NCBI GenBank assembly: GCA_002309475.1
Contig: DBXJ01000003.1
Location: 1 to 32,939 of the forward strand
Length of the DNA: 32,939 bases
DNA from: Bacteroidales bacterium UBA1215
GTDB lineage: Bacteria; Bacteroidota; Bacteroidia; Bacteroidales; WCHB1-69
Reading direction: 5' to 3'
Shown here: positions 23,255-31,735 of the stretch, piece after piece
Numbering within the stretch: position 1 is the first letter of the stretch
Layout of the letters: each line of letters opens with the position of its first letter
The notes under the pieces: model-generated
The model's input: the letters and a program-made list of their open reading frames with translations, nothing else
Databases searched by the model: none
Told to the model about the DNA's origin: nothing
Made by a program: the position numbers and the translations under genes

Positions 23255-24043
23255 TTACCAAACGGAGTTAAAGTCCTCTTCGTCAAATACTTTTTTATCT
23301 CTTTTGTATTCTAATACGCGGGCGTATTTCAGATAACTGTTCACCGCCATTGACAAAGAAATAGAAAATCCGTCTATGCCGCCCAAAATGCCGCCGCGGA
23401 AAAAATAGTTAGAGCAAAATGATGAAAAACAATGCACTATCGGAGAAAATACATTTACTTTTTTGCCGCTTTGATAGATGATTTTCGCACTCCTGTTGCT
23501 AAATCTTTGTGACTGTTTGGCAAACATTTCGCCAATGTTTTTATAAGTAAAATGTAAGATGTCTCCATTTAGTTTGTAAAAATTTTTGCTTTCAACAAAG
23601 GCATGTTGTTTTACTTCGGCAAATTTTGTTTTCTCCTTGTTGAAAAGTCTCACCAGATAGTCAGGGTACCAATGGCAGCAAGTGATCCAGCGGCTGCCGA
23701 TAAAATTTTTTCGTTTTACGGCGAATGCGTCAAACGGGGTGGCATCCAAGTTGGTGGCATTGATTTCGTCTGCCAATTCTTTGGTGATACGTTCATCGGC
23801 ATCTAAATTGAAAATCCATTTGTTTTTAGCATATTGCAGACCGACATTTTTTTGTAAGCCGTCACCTAAATAGCGTTGGGAATAAACTTTTGCACCCATT
23901 TCGGCGGCTATTTGCGTGGTGTGGTCGGAACTCAAGGAGTCCACAACAATAATTTCATCGCATATCATTTGCAGTGATATGATGCAATCTTTGATATTTT
24001 TTTCTTCGTTGAGGGTGGTGATAATGCCTGTTATGTTGTTCAT
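23255..24043 (-). CDS. GT2 glycosyltransferase, WaaE/KdtX-like
   Basis: This 262-residue GT-A fold enzyme is like those that add a sugar to the LPS inner core or to other envelope glycans. Visible are the N-terminal GIITTLNEEKNI (6-17), IIVVDSLSSDHT (31-42), and the metal-binding NLDADERI (79-86, DxD-type D81 and D83). Family-typical later motifs are WITCCHWYPDYLVRLFN and a KQHAFVE segment. The C-terminal part has a hydrophobic stretch (FSPIVHCFSSFCSNYFFRGG) suggesting contact with the membrane. It precedes a small membrane protein gene by 3 bases. The sugar donor and acceptor cannot be read from sequence; a role in lipid A-core synthesis is inferred from family resemblance. Confidence 0.9.
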   Translation of the reverse strand: MNNITGIITTLNEEKNIKDCIISLQMICDEIIVVDSLSSDHTTQIAAEMGAKVYSQRYLGDGLQKNVGLQYAKNKWIFNLDADERITKELADEINATNLDATPFDAFAVKRKNFIGSRWITCCHWYPDYLVRLFNKEKTKFAEVKQHAFVESKNFYKLNGDILHFTYKNIGEMFAKQSQRFSNRSAKIIYQSGKKVNVFSPIVHCFSSFCSNYFFRGGILGGIDGFSISLSMAVNSYLKYARVLEYKRDKKVFDEEDFNSVW

Positions 24044-24150
24044 GCCTAACTGATTTTATACAAAAACGAACAAGAATTGTTTTTATTGTTTTTGACCCTA
24101 AATGGTTCATAAAGTTTTTTTTTATTTGAAAAAGACATATTGAAAATAGC

Positions 24151-24158
24151 TACTTTTG
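24151..24158 (+). promoter_or_regulatory. -7 box of the serine hydrolase gene
   Basis: TACTTTTG followed by CAG matches TAnnTTTG, and TTTG at 24125-24128 stands 22 bases upstream as the -33 element. The box covers an in-frame TTG at 24156, which rules that codon out as the start and points to the ATG at 24174, with a leader of only about 10 bases. Confidence 0.65.
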
Positions 24159-24173
24159 CAGCAGCAATTAAAA

Positions 24174-25292
24174 ATGAAAATGCGGAGGATTGTTTTAGTA
24201 TATATATTAATGTTGATGGTGTCGTTTGTATGGGCACAATCTAATGAATTTCAAGAGGTAAATCATTTTTTTGACAGCATCAACAAGGTAGAGAAGATAC
24301 AAAAAATAGATGCTGTTTTTCAAGAGATGGTAAAAGTGAAAAATTTCAGCGGAGCCATCATTGTCGGTTTGGATACAGAACTATTGTATATGAATTACAA
24401 TGGATATGCCAATTGGGAAACAAAGACAAAAATAGAACCCAATTCTACTTTCGAGTTGGCATCGGTTTCCAAGCAGTTTACAGCAGTGGCTATTCTAAAA
24501 CTCTACGAACAAGGTTTATTGAAATTGACGGATACCATACAAAAATTCATCCCTGATTTTCCTTATCGTGGCATCACCATTCACCATTTGTTGTGTCACA
24601 GGTCGGGTTTGCCGGAATATTTCGATTTTGCCGAAGTGTATCAAAAAGATGATAAGACAACCATGATGGACAATGACAGTTTGGTTCGTATGATGCAAAT
24701 TCGAAAACCGAAAAGATTGTCACGTCCGGATGTCAAATTTGAATATAACAATACCGGTTATGCACTTTTGGCAAAAATTGTTGAGATTGTTTCCGGACAG
24801 CAGTTTTCTGATTTTGTACAAGAAAATATTTTCAATCCTTATGGAATGAGCCATTCCTATTTTTATTTGAAAGGCAAGGGCAAAGATTCTTTGGAAACGG
24901 CAGGTCATAAAAGCAATTATCGAGTTTACAAGCGTGATATTCAGTCAGGTGTGTATGGCGATAAGGGAGTTTTTACTACAGCCGAAGATATGTGGAATTG
25001 GAACAAAGCTCTCTATGCCGGCAAAGTGCTTCAGGATACGACTCTACAATTGGCATATACACCAAAAAATAAAGATATGCTGCCTATTTACAATTATGGT
25101 TATGGCTGGCGTTTGGCAGTAGATGCTGACGGAGACCGGCTTGTATTTCATGGCGGACTTTGGAATGGCAACAACACTTTGTTTTCAAGACGATTGTGTG
25201 ACAAATCTTTTGTTATGATATTTTCCAATGTATATAACAAAAGTTTCGGTGGCAGGGGTGACCAAATATTAGGCATTTTGAAAGAAATGTAA
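24174..25292 (+). CDS. Serine hydrolase, beta-lactamase class C / PBP4* family
   Basis: This 372-residue secreted or periplasmic enzyme of the serine beta-lactamase-like (PF00144) fold includes peptidases, esterases and class C beta-lactamases. It has a signal peptide (1-21, ending FVWA), nucleophile motif SVSK at 97-100 in FELASVSKQFTA, YNN (191-193) as the YxN motif, and HGG (326-328) as the KTG equivalent. These three elements are intact, so it should be active. The C-terminal extension after the fold is short. True class C beta-lactamases usually have YAN and KTG; this enzyme's HGG fits the esterase or D-aminopeptidase-like branch, so antibiotic resistance is not implied. The start was set to 24174 because the upstream TTG lies in the promoter. 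Confidence 0.9.
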   Translation: MKMRRIVLVYILMLMVSFVWAQSNEFQEVNHFFDSINKVEKIQKIDAVFQEMVKVKNFSGAIIVGLDTELLYMNYNGYANWETKTKIEPNSTFELASVSKQFTAVAILKLYEQGLLKLTDTIQKFIPDFPYRGITIHHLLCHRSGLPEYFDFAEVYQKDDKTTMMDNDSLVRMMQIRKPKRLSRPDVKFEYNNTGYALLAKIVEIVSGQQFSDFVQENIFNPYGMSHSYFYLKGKGKDSLETAGHKSNYRVYKRDIQSGVYGDKGVFTTAEDMWNWNKALYAGKVLQDTTLQLAYTPKNKDMLPIYNYGYGWRLAVDADGDRLVFHGGLWNGNNTLFSRRLCDKSFVMIFSNVYNKSFGGRGDQILGILKEM

Positions 25293-25315
25293 GCAAAAAA
25301 AATATTTTTTTTTGC
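25293..25315 (+). terminator. A/T hairpin after the serine hydrolase gene
   Basis: A perfect inverted repeat of 10-base arms, GCAAAAAAAA and TTTTTTTTGC, is separated by TAT and starts right after the stop codon. It could act as a weak intrinsic terminator, with the T-run inside the stem rather than after it. The stem has only two G-C pairs. Confidence 0.45.
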
Positions 25316-25346
25316 ACATCTTATTGATTGATAAGAAAAAATGTTG

Positions 25347-25354
25347 TATCTTTG
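25347..25354 (+). promoter_or_regulatory. rpsA promoter: -7 box
   Basis: TATCTTTG followed by CAT matches TAnnTTTG, and TTG at 25324-25326 stands 20 bases upstream as a -33 element. Transcription would begin near 25358-25361, exactly where the leader hairpin begins, giving an mRNA leader of about 95 bases before the ATG at 25456. Confidence 0.7.
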
Positions 25355-25357
25355 CAT

Positions 25358-25387
25358 CTTCGTTTGAAAGAGGCTCTTCAAACGAAG
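25358..25387 (+). promoter_or_regulatory. Leader hairpin at the predicted 5' end of rpsA mRNA
   Basis: The arms CTTCGTTTGAA (25358-25368) and TTCAAACGAAG (25377-25387) are perfectly complementary over 11 pairs, enclosing an 8-base loop AGAGGCTC. The hairpin begins about 4 bases after the -7 box, so it would sit at the extreme 5' end of the transcript. There is no T-run after it, so it is not a terminator. It may stabilise the mRNA or serve as a regulatory site for S1 protein binding; that role is inference. Confidence 0.65.
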
Positions 25388-25427
25388 TTGATTAGTTAAA
25401 CCTCTATTGTTGAATTATTTAAAAAAT

Positions 25428-25443
25428 GTACACGTGAGTGTAC
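25428..25443 (+). promoter_or_regulatory. GNRA-loop hairpin just before the rpsA start
   Basis: GTACAC (25428-25433) pairs with GTGTAC (25438-25443) around GTGA, a GNRA-type tetraloop. It ends 12 bases before the ATG at 25456, and the bases between are A-rich (GAACGAAAAAAA). The position would let it affect ribosome entry. A minimal ATG-TAC-ACG-TGA open frame lies over its first arm. Confidence 0.55.
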
Positions 25444-25455
25444 GAACGAAAAAAA

Positions 25456-27591
25456 ATGACAGAAGAAGAAAAAATGTCTGAAAATTTAAATCAAGAAGAA
25501 CCCAAAACCGAACAACCAAAGAAAGAACATGTAGTTACAAACAAATCAGTTGCCAGACCCAATACAGATGATTTTGATTGGAATGCATTAGACCAAGAAA
25601 AATCAGAGTATACTGAAGAACAACAAAAAGAATTGGCAAGTTCTTACGAAAAAACTTTTAGCAAAATCAATGAGCAAGAAGTAGTAGAAGGAACTATCGT
25701 AAACATCACAGACAGAGAAATCATTGTAGATATTGGTTTCAAATCGGATGGTGTAATTCCTGCCAACGAATTGCGTTACAAAAAAGAAGAATTAAAAAAA
25801 GGTGACAAAATAGAAGTTTATGTTGAAAGTCAAGAAGATGCAAAAGGTCAATTGATACTTTCTCATAAAAAAGCCCGCATGATGAAATCTTGGGACAGAG
25901 TTAACCAAGCATGCGAAAGCGGGGAAATTGTTAACGGTTTGGTAAAATCTAAAACCAAAGGTGGTTTGATAGTAGAAGTATTTGACTTAGAAGCATTCTT
26001 GCCGGGCAGTCAAATCGATGTTAAACCTATCCGTGATTATGATGCTTATGTAGGAAAAACAATGGAGTTCAGAGTTGTTAAAATCAACAATGAATACAAG
26101 AATGTTGTTGTTTCTCACAAGGCTCTTATTGAAAGAGAAATCGAATCTCAAAGAATGGAAATCATGTCCGGTTTGGAAAAAGGACAAGTTTTGGAAGGTG
26201 TGGTTAAGAATATTACCAACTACGGAGCATTCATCGATTTGGGTGGCGTAGACGGCTTGATTCACATTACCGACCTTTCTTGGGGTAGAGTTGCCGATCC
26301 GAGAGAAGTTTTAGAGTTAGACCAAAAAATCAACGTTGTTATCTTAGACTTTGACGAAACAAAGAAACGTATTGCTTTAGGTTTGAAACAATTAACTCCT
26401 CATCCTTGGGATTCTTTAGATCCTAATTTGAAAGTAGGTGACAAAGTAAAAGGTAAAGTTGTCGTAGTAAACGATTACGGTGCATTTGTAGAAATTATCC
26501 CGGGTGTAGAAGGTTTGATTCACGTTTCAGAAATGTCTTGGTCACAACATTTGCGTACCGCTCAAGATTTCTTGTCAGTAGGTCAAGAAGTAGAAACTGT
26601 TATCTTAACTTTGGATAGAGACGAACGTAAAATGTCATTAGGTATTAAACAATTGATACCAGATCCATGGCAAACCATTGCCGACAAATATCCTGTTGGT
26701 TCTAAACATACTGCAACCGTTCGTAATTTCACCAATTTTGGTATTTTTGTAGAATTAGAAGAAGGTGTTGATGGTTTGATTCACATTTCAGACTTATCAT
26801 GGTCAAAGAAAATCAAACACCCGGCAGAATTTACAAAAGTAGGTGAAAAGATAGACGTTGTTGTATTAGAAATGGACGTTGAAAACCGTCGTTTGAGTTT
26901 AGGTCATAAACAATTGGAAGAAAATCCATGGGATGTTTATGAAACTCTTTATACAGTAGGTTCAGTTCATCAAGGTACTTTGTTGGAACAAAAAGAAAAA
27001 GGTTATACAGTTTTGTTGCAAGGTGTTGAAGGTTTTGCTTTCAATCGTGGTTTGCAAAAAGAAGACGGCACCACTTTGAAACAAGGCGACACTGCTAACT
27101 TCAAAGTAACAGAGTTCTCAAAAGAAAACAAGAAAATCATCGTAAGTCATACTCGTATTTGGCAAGATGAAAAAGAAGCCGAAAAAGAAAATGAAGAAGG
27201 CGGTGAAGAAAAGAAAAGAGAACCCAAGAAAAAAGCAGTTGACAACATCGAAAAAACAACTTTGGGAGATATAGATGTTTTAGTGAATTTGAAAGCAGAT
27301 TTGGAAGAAGCAGAAGCAAAAGCAACTGCTAAGAAGACTCCTGCCAAAAAAGCTACCAAAGCAAAAGCAGAAAAGAAAGAAGATGATGCAGTAGCAGAAG
27401 AAGTAGCTGAAAAACCTGCAAAAACAACTAAAGCAAAAGCGACCAAGGCTGCAAAAGCAGAGAAAGCAGAAACAGCAGAAGAAACTGAAAAGTCAGAAGG
27501 TGAAGTAGAGGCAAAACCAAAACGCACCAGAAAGACAAAAGCAGCTGAAAAACCTGCTGCAGAAGAACCGGAAACAAAAACAGAAGAATAA
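25456..27591 (+). CDS. rpsA: 30S ribosomal protein S1 with Lys/Ala/Glu-rich tail
   Basis: Ribosomal protein S1 holds mRNA on the small subunit during initiation. About 711 residues contain six S1 (OB-fold) domains. The typical repeats include YGAFIDLGGVDGLIHITDLSW, YGAFVEIIPGVEGLIHVSEMSW and FGIFVELEEGVDGLIHISDLSW in the third to fifth domains; the first, second and sixth are more divergent, as usual. After about residue 565 comes a long charged tail; its last 95 or so residues are almost only Lys, Ala, Glu and Thr with histone H1-like runs such as KKTPAKKATKAKAEKK. The ATG at 25456 was preferred over a GTG at 25438 that lies in a leader hairpin; 25474 is also possible. Codon choice differs from the neighbours in the way expected of a highly expressed gene. 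Confidence 0.96.
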   Translation: MTEEEKMSENLNQEEPKTEQPKKEHVVTNKSVARPNTDDFDWNALDQEKSEYTEEQQKELASSYEKTFSKINEQEVVEGTIVNITDREIIVDIGFKSDGVIPANELRYKKEELKKGDKIEVYVESQEDAKGQLILSHKKARMMKSWDRVNQACESGEIVNGLVKSKTKGGLIVEVFDLEAFLPGSQIDVKPIRDYDAYVGKTMEFRVVKINNEYKNVVVSHKALIEREIESQRMEIMSGLEKGQVLEGVVKNITNYGAFIDLGGVDGLIHITDLSWGRVADPREVLELDQKINVVILDFDETKKRIALGLKQLTPHPWDSLDPNLKVGDKVKGKVVVVNDYGAFVEIIPGVEGLIHVSEMSWSQHLRTAQDFLSVGQEVETVILTLDRDERKMSLGIKQLIPDPWQTIADKYPVGSKHTATVRNFTNFGIFVELEEGVDGLIHISDLSWSKKIKHPAEFTKVGEKIDVVVLEMDVENRRLSLGHKQLEENPWDVYETLYTVGSVHQGTLLEQKEKGYTVLLQGVEGFAFNRGLQKEDGTTLKQGDTANFKVTEFSKENKKIIVSHTRIWQDEKEAEKENEEGGEEKKREPKKKAVDNIEKTTLGDIDVLVNLKADLEEAEAKATAKKTPAKKATKAKAEKKEDDAVAEEVAEKPAKTTKAKATKAAKAEKAETAEETEKSEGEVEAKPKRTRKTKAAEKPAAEEPETKTEE

Positions 27592-27614
27592 AAATTGTTT
27601 TTGGTATAAACATG

Positions 27615-27644
27615 AAAGACTCGCCCACAAGGCGAGTCTTTTTT
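27615..27644 (+). terminator. Rho-independent terminator of rpsA
   Basis: Arms AAAGACTCGCC (27615-27625) and GGCGAGTCTTT (27631-27641) form a perfect 11-pair stem with loop CACAA, followed by more T residues. It begins 23 bases after the rpsA stop. In the other direction it lies after the mutS2 stop with only three T residues, so it could act weakly for that gene too. Confidence 0.93.
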
Positions 27645-27665
27645 ATTGCTAATAGGTAAACATAT

Positions 27666-30056
27666 TTATATCAATTCCACTACGGTAATACCTGTTCCGC
27701 CATGTTCCACGTGCTCATCGCGGAATTTTTTCACACACGGATGTGTGGCTAAATATTCTCTTATTACTTGTCGTAAAATGCCGTTGCCTTTGCCATGCAA
27801 TATGCTAATTTCCTTAGTGCTTAATAGCAATGCATCGTCAATATAGTGTTCTACTTCTATGATGGCTTCATCTGCACGATAGCCGCGAATATCTAATTGT
27901 AGATTGAAATGCATGCTTTTTTCACTGATGATATTGTTGATGTTGATACTTTTTTTCAATATTTTTTTTGCCTGATTTCGACTTACTTTTGTTACTTTGT
28001 CAATAGTGGTTTTCACTTGTACGGAGTCAAAAGTAATGAAAATATCTTCGTTGTCAATGCCAATGACTTCGCCAACTGTTTGTGTATCTTCCATGATAAC
28101 GAAATCGTGCAATTTTATTGTTTCCTTTTTTTGTTGTTTGTCAGGTTTGGCGGGTTCTTCCAATTGAATGTGGTCTATTTCCTGTGCAAGTTTTTTAATT
28201 TCTTCTCTTTGTTGTTTTACCACATTTTTGTCGGCTTGGCTTTCTTTGATTTCTCTTACCGTCTTTTCTATCAGTTTGTTGCTGGTGTCGAGTAGGGATT
28301 TTGCTTCGGTTTTTGCCTTGTGCAAAATTTCGTATTGTTTTTGTTTTAGTTCATTGTTGAGTTGATTATATTTGGCTATCAAACCCTTCAATTCTTCGTC
28401 GGTATGAGCCATTTCTTTCGCTTGCTTTTCAAGGTCGGCTTGCTGTTGTTCTACTTTGCGAATCAAATGGTCGTAGCGAATTTGCGATTGCCCGACTTTT
28501 GTTTTGGCACGATTGAGAAATTGTTTGTCAATACCGATTTGTTTGGCAATTTCAAAGGTGAACGATGTGCCGAATTGTCCTATTTTAAGTTGGAAAGTGG
28601 GGTGCATTTCTTTGTCATCGTAGATCATAGCCCCGTTTTCTATGCCTTCGTTTGTTTCTGCCATTGTTTTTAAATTGCCGAAATGCGTGGTAATTAAGCC
28701 GATAGCTTGTTTTTCCGCCATTTTTTCTATCAAGGTTTCTGCAATGGCTCCGCCATATTGCGGGTCGGTGCCACCGCCTAATTCGTCAAACATAAACAAA
28801 CTATTCTTGTCAGCATTGGCGAGCAATACTTTTATGTTTTGTAGTTGTGAGCTGTAAGTACTTAAGTCGTTGTCAATAGATTGTTCATCACCAATATTGA
28901 TGAAGAGTTTTTTGAAAATGCCAAATTCGCTGATAGGCGATGCCGATACCGGCAAACCGCATTGAAACATATATTGTAGCAAGGCAAGTGTCTTCAAACA
29001 GACTGATTTTCCTCCGGCATTGGGACCGGAAATGATTAGAATTCTGTGTTTTTCACCCATGGCTATTGTCAATGGGACAATTTCTTTGCCTTGTCGTTTT
29101 AGGTTCATCTGCAATAACGGGTGGCGTGCCATTCTCCAATTAACTGTAGGTGATTTTACAAGAATGGGCTTGCAACAGTCAAATTCAATGGCAAATTTTG
29201 CCTTGGCACGGATAAAATCCAACAAAGAAAGATAGTTGAAGCATTCCAAGTAGCCGGCTAAATCGGGTCGTAGTCTATCGGTGAAACGGGTGAGAATTTG
29301 GATGATTTCTCTTTGTTCTTCTATCTGCAAATTGTGCAATAGATTGTTGCTTTCAAAAATTTCTTGCGGTTCAATAAAATAAGTTTGTCCCGATGCCGAT
29401 TGGTCATGAGTGAATCCTTTGATTTTTCGTTTGTTAACAGCAGGAATAGGTATCACCAAACGACCATTTCTAACAGTAATATCTGCATTATCGTCAATTA
29501 CTTTGCTTTGCTTGGCTTGATTGAGAATATTTCTTATATTTTTAGATATATCGGCTTCTAAAGTTTTTATTTGCCGGCGGATAGAAAATAAAAGGTCTGA
29601 TGCACTGTCTTTTATGTTTCCTTTTTCATCCACCAATTGGTCTATTTCAAAAAAAATGTCGTTGTTGAATGCCAATTTTTGTGTCAGGGCGGTCAATTGC
29701 GGATATTTGTTGTTTTCAGAACGGGAAAGGAAATATTTCATTGCCAATGAAATGGTTCGTAGGCAGGCACGAAATTCACACAATTTTTCTAATTCTATAA
29801 AACTTCCTTCTTTCTCTATTCTTTTCCATTCTTCACGCAAATCGTAATAGTCTTGGGCAGGAAATGGGCTGTCGAATAATAATATCTGCCGAAATTCTTC
29901 TGTTTGCGATTGCAAAATATCGATAAGATGAAAGTTGTCAGAAAATCGAATGTTGTCCACTCTGCTTTTTCCTAAAGAGGAAATGCAATTGTCTTTTAAC
30001 AATTGTCTGATGCTGTCAAAAGAGATTTTCTGCTCAAAATTGCTAGGGTAAATCAT
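27666..30056 (-). CDS. mutS2: MutS2 endonuclease/ATPase
   Basis: This 796-residue MutS2 (RqcU) protein was first linked to suppression of recombination. In Bacillus it also acts on collided ribosomes. It has MutS2 core domains (about 1-300), an ATPase with Walker A GPNAGGKS (344-351) and MFDELGGGTDPQYGGAIAE as Walker B region, a long coiled coil (about 515-630) and a C-terminal Smr domain (about 719-796) with LDIRG and HGKGNG (754-759). It lacks the mismatch-recognition domain of MutS, as expected. The Smr motif is LDIRG, where LDLRG is more common in nuclease-active forms; the change is conservative. Its ATG overlaps the upstream lipoprotein stop (ATGA), implying translational coupling. Confidence 0.96.
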   Translation of the reverse strand: MIYPSNFEQKISFDSIRQLLKDNCISSLGKSRVDNIRFSDNFHLIDILQSQTEEFRQILLFDSPFPAQDYYDLREEWKRIEKEGSFIELEKLCEFRACLRTISLAMKYFLSRSENNKYPQLTALTQKLAFNNDIFFEIDQLVDEKGNIKDSASDLLFSIRRQIKTLEADISKNIRNILNQAKQSKVIDDNADITVRNGRLVIPIPAVNKRKIKGFTHDQSASGQTYFIEPQEIFESNNLLHNLQIEEQREIIQILTRFTDRLRPDLAGYLECFNYLSLLDFIRAKAKFAIEFDCCKPILVKSPTVNWRMARHPLLQMNLKRQGKEIVPLTIAMGEKHRILIISGPNAGGKSVCLKTLALLQYMFQCGLPVSASPISEFGIFKKLFINIGDEQSIDNDLSTYSSQLQNIKVLLANADKNSLFMFDELGGGTDPQYGGAIAETLIEKMAEKQAIGLITTHFGNLKTMAETNEGIENGAMIYDDKEMHPTFQLKIGQFGTSFTFEIAKQIGIDKQFLNRAKTKVGQSQIRYDHLIRKVEQQQADLEKQAKEMAHTDEELKGLIAKYNQLNNELKQKQYEILHKAKTEAKSLLDTSNKLIEKTVREIKESQADKNVVKQQREEIKKLAQEIDHIQLEEPAKPDKQQKKETIKLHDFVIMEDTQTVGEVIGIDNEDIFITFDSVQVKTTIDKVTKVSRNQAKKILKKSININNIISEKSMHFNLQLDIRGYRADEAIIEVEHYIDDALLLSTKEISILHGKGNGILRQVIREYLATHPCVKKFRDEHVEHGGTGITVVELI

Positions 30057-31735
30057 TCCGGTTTGCTTATTACAACATCAAAAGTTTCTTCGTGTTTCCA
30101 GTTAGCAAGCACTTCAAATACTTTGCTACAATAAGTGACTTTTTCAGGTTGGATTCTTTGCAAATAGTTGCCGCAATCCCAAATTCCATTGTTATTGTCG
30201 TCCACAATGACGCGACTTTTGTATTTTCCCGGAACCAAATGTTTGTATTCTATTTTTTGATTGTATTCAATGAAATCTTTTTGAATAACAGTTCCTTTTT
30301 CGTTCAACAATTCTACAATATAATGTGATTGTTGATAAAATTGATAGGCAATGGTTAAATGACTAAAGTCTCTATGTGATTTCGTGGTGATAGTCATAGA
30401 GATGCTATCGTTAAAAGTGCCATAGTAGTCAAATATCAAAGAGTCGGGACAAAGGATTTTGTAAGTGGTGTTTTCTTGGTCAAAATCATAATCTATTTCA
30501 ATGATTCTATGGATGCTATCTACAAAATACCAATTGACAAAATTCGTGTCAGAAAGACTGTCTTTAGTATTTACTACCATAAATTGAAAATTTGTATATT
30601 GCTTGACAGGTGCGTTAAATGCAATTCTTTGTCTTTGAAATAAATTGCCGTCTTGATAGTTGCTTGCCCTGAGATAATTTATTTTTGGTTCATCGGTTTT
30701 ACGTTGGCGTAAACCTTTCGCTTTTTGTCCCGGGTTTAAACTAATGGTATCCATTCCGTTGTCATTAACTACTAATTGAAAATCAAATGTATAGTCAATT
30801 GTGTCAAGAAAATAAATCATCAAGGTATCCATAGTCGGATTTTTCTCATAAAGATAATGGATGTCAGTGTCCAAACTGCTGATCTGTAGCAGGGAAAAAT
30901 CGTAAACTTTATTTTTGAAAGTCAACTTGTGGGTGAAATTGCCGGAGAATTCTTTTCGCAAAAATTTTACATTGGTATCCACTTCTTGAAAGGCATATAA
31001 TTGTATTTGCGGCAAGGATGTTTCATCTAACAGACTATCATTTTTGTTGATATAATAGGGTGTAATCATAGAATCACAAAATCCCACCAATTCATCGGTT
31101 TGGTTATAGAGAAAGTCGGATGTTTTCTCGGATATAACACTTACATAAAATTGTTGGTTAGGGAGGTGGGAGAATTCAAAATTTCCGTTTTTATCGGTGA
31201 AGGCAACGTATGACGGAGCTGTGTTGTACAAGGTGGAATCTTCGTTGGTGGTATGTAATAGTATGGCAGCTTCGTTGATATTTTCCAAGGTAAAGGCATT
31301 TTTAAGGTTGCCCTTGTAAGATAGTGAGTCAATATAGTCTCCGGTAGAAAATACAATATTATTAGTAGGTAGTATATTGCCTTCCGTATAGTCTTTGATA
31401 CCACCCTTACAATTGATAATGTAAGTGGTATTGCTATCCAACTGGCATTTTTTCAAGTCAATAATCAAAGATTTTCCACGTAGATTGTATTGCGGTTTTT
31501 CTTGTGTGGCCGGGGAAATGATAAAATTTTGTTCAGGATTGACCAATTCTACAAATTCGTCAAAGGTGATGTGAATTTCATCGCCATGGAATTGAGTGGA
31601 ATTATTTTCAGGTGTTTGCGATAAGATGACAGGGGGGTTGGTGTCTTTTTCGCCACCGGTAATAGTGCCCACTTGGGCACAACCTCCCAGCATGCCTAAC
31701 AGCAAACACAATCCGACAATTCTACTTATCCGCAT
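30053..31735 (-). CDS. Lipoprotein with SbsA-type Ig-like domain
   Basis: This 560-residue protein of the Bacteroidota Ig-like lipoprotein family is common next to housekeeping genes. It has lipobox LGGC with acceptor Cys19, the family's N-terminal GTITGGEKDTNPPVI, and an SbsA Ig-like (Big_5) domain at about 34-130 with FDEFVEL. A carboxypeptidase-regulatory-like segment (FTDKNGNFEFSHLPNQ) and a C-terminal part with VIVDDNNNGIWDCGNY follow. It probably sits in the outer membrane facing the periplasm; no function is established. The start at 31735 gives a complete lipoprotein signal and overlaps the 3' end of typA by 14 bases. The stop overlaps the mutS2 start by 4 bases, so the three genes form one transcript. 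Confidence 0.88.
   Translation of the reverse strand: MRISRIVGLCLLLGMLGGCAQVGTITGGEKDTNPPVILSQTPENNSTQFHGDEIHITFDEFVELVNPEQNFIISPATQEKPQYNLRGKSLIIDLKKCQLDSNTTYIINCKGGIKDYTEGNILPTNNIVFSTGDYIDSLSYKGNLKNAFTLENINEAAILLHTTNEDSTLYNTAPSYVAFTDKNGNFEFSHLPNQQFYVSVISEKTSDFLYNQTDELVGFCDSMITPYYINKNDSLLDETSLPQIQLYAFQEVDTNVKFLRKEFSGNFTHKLTFKNKVYDFSLLQISSLDTDIHYLYEKNPTMDTLMIYFLDTIDYTFDFQLVVNDNGMDTISLNPGQKAKGLRQRKTDEPKINYLRASNYQDGNLFQRQRIAFNAPVKQYTNFQFMVVNTKDSLSDTNFVNWYFVDSIHRIIEIDYDFDQENTTYKILCPDSLIFDYYGTFNDSISMTITTKSHRDFSHLTIAYQFYQQSHYIVELLNEKGTVIQKDFIEYNQKIEYKHLVPGKYKSRVIVDDNNNGIWDCGNYLQRIQPEKVTYCSKVFEVLANWKHEETFDVVISKPE

Noticed and set aside
24156..24173. TTG start for the serine hydrolase
   Set aside because: The TTG is part of the -7 promoter box, upstream of the expected transcription start, and the ATG at 24174 gives a proper signal peptide.
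24174..25292. Antibiotic-resistance class C beta-lactamase
   Set aside because: SxxK and YxN are present, but the third motif is HGG rather than KTG, which fits the broader serine hydrolase/esterase branch.
25438..25455. GTG start giving an N-terminal extension of rpsA (MYERKK)
   Set aside because: The GTG lies in the second arm of the leader hairpin and directly after an in-frame TGA; the ATG at 25456 follows an A-rich stretch and is more likely.
27147..27527. 126-residue antisense frame over the rpsA tail, rich in Ala, Ser and Phe
   Set aside because: It is the mirror of the Lys/Ala/Glu-rich low-complexity coding sequence, not an independent gene.
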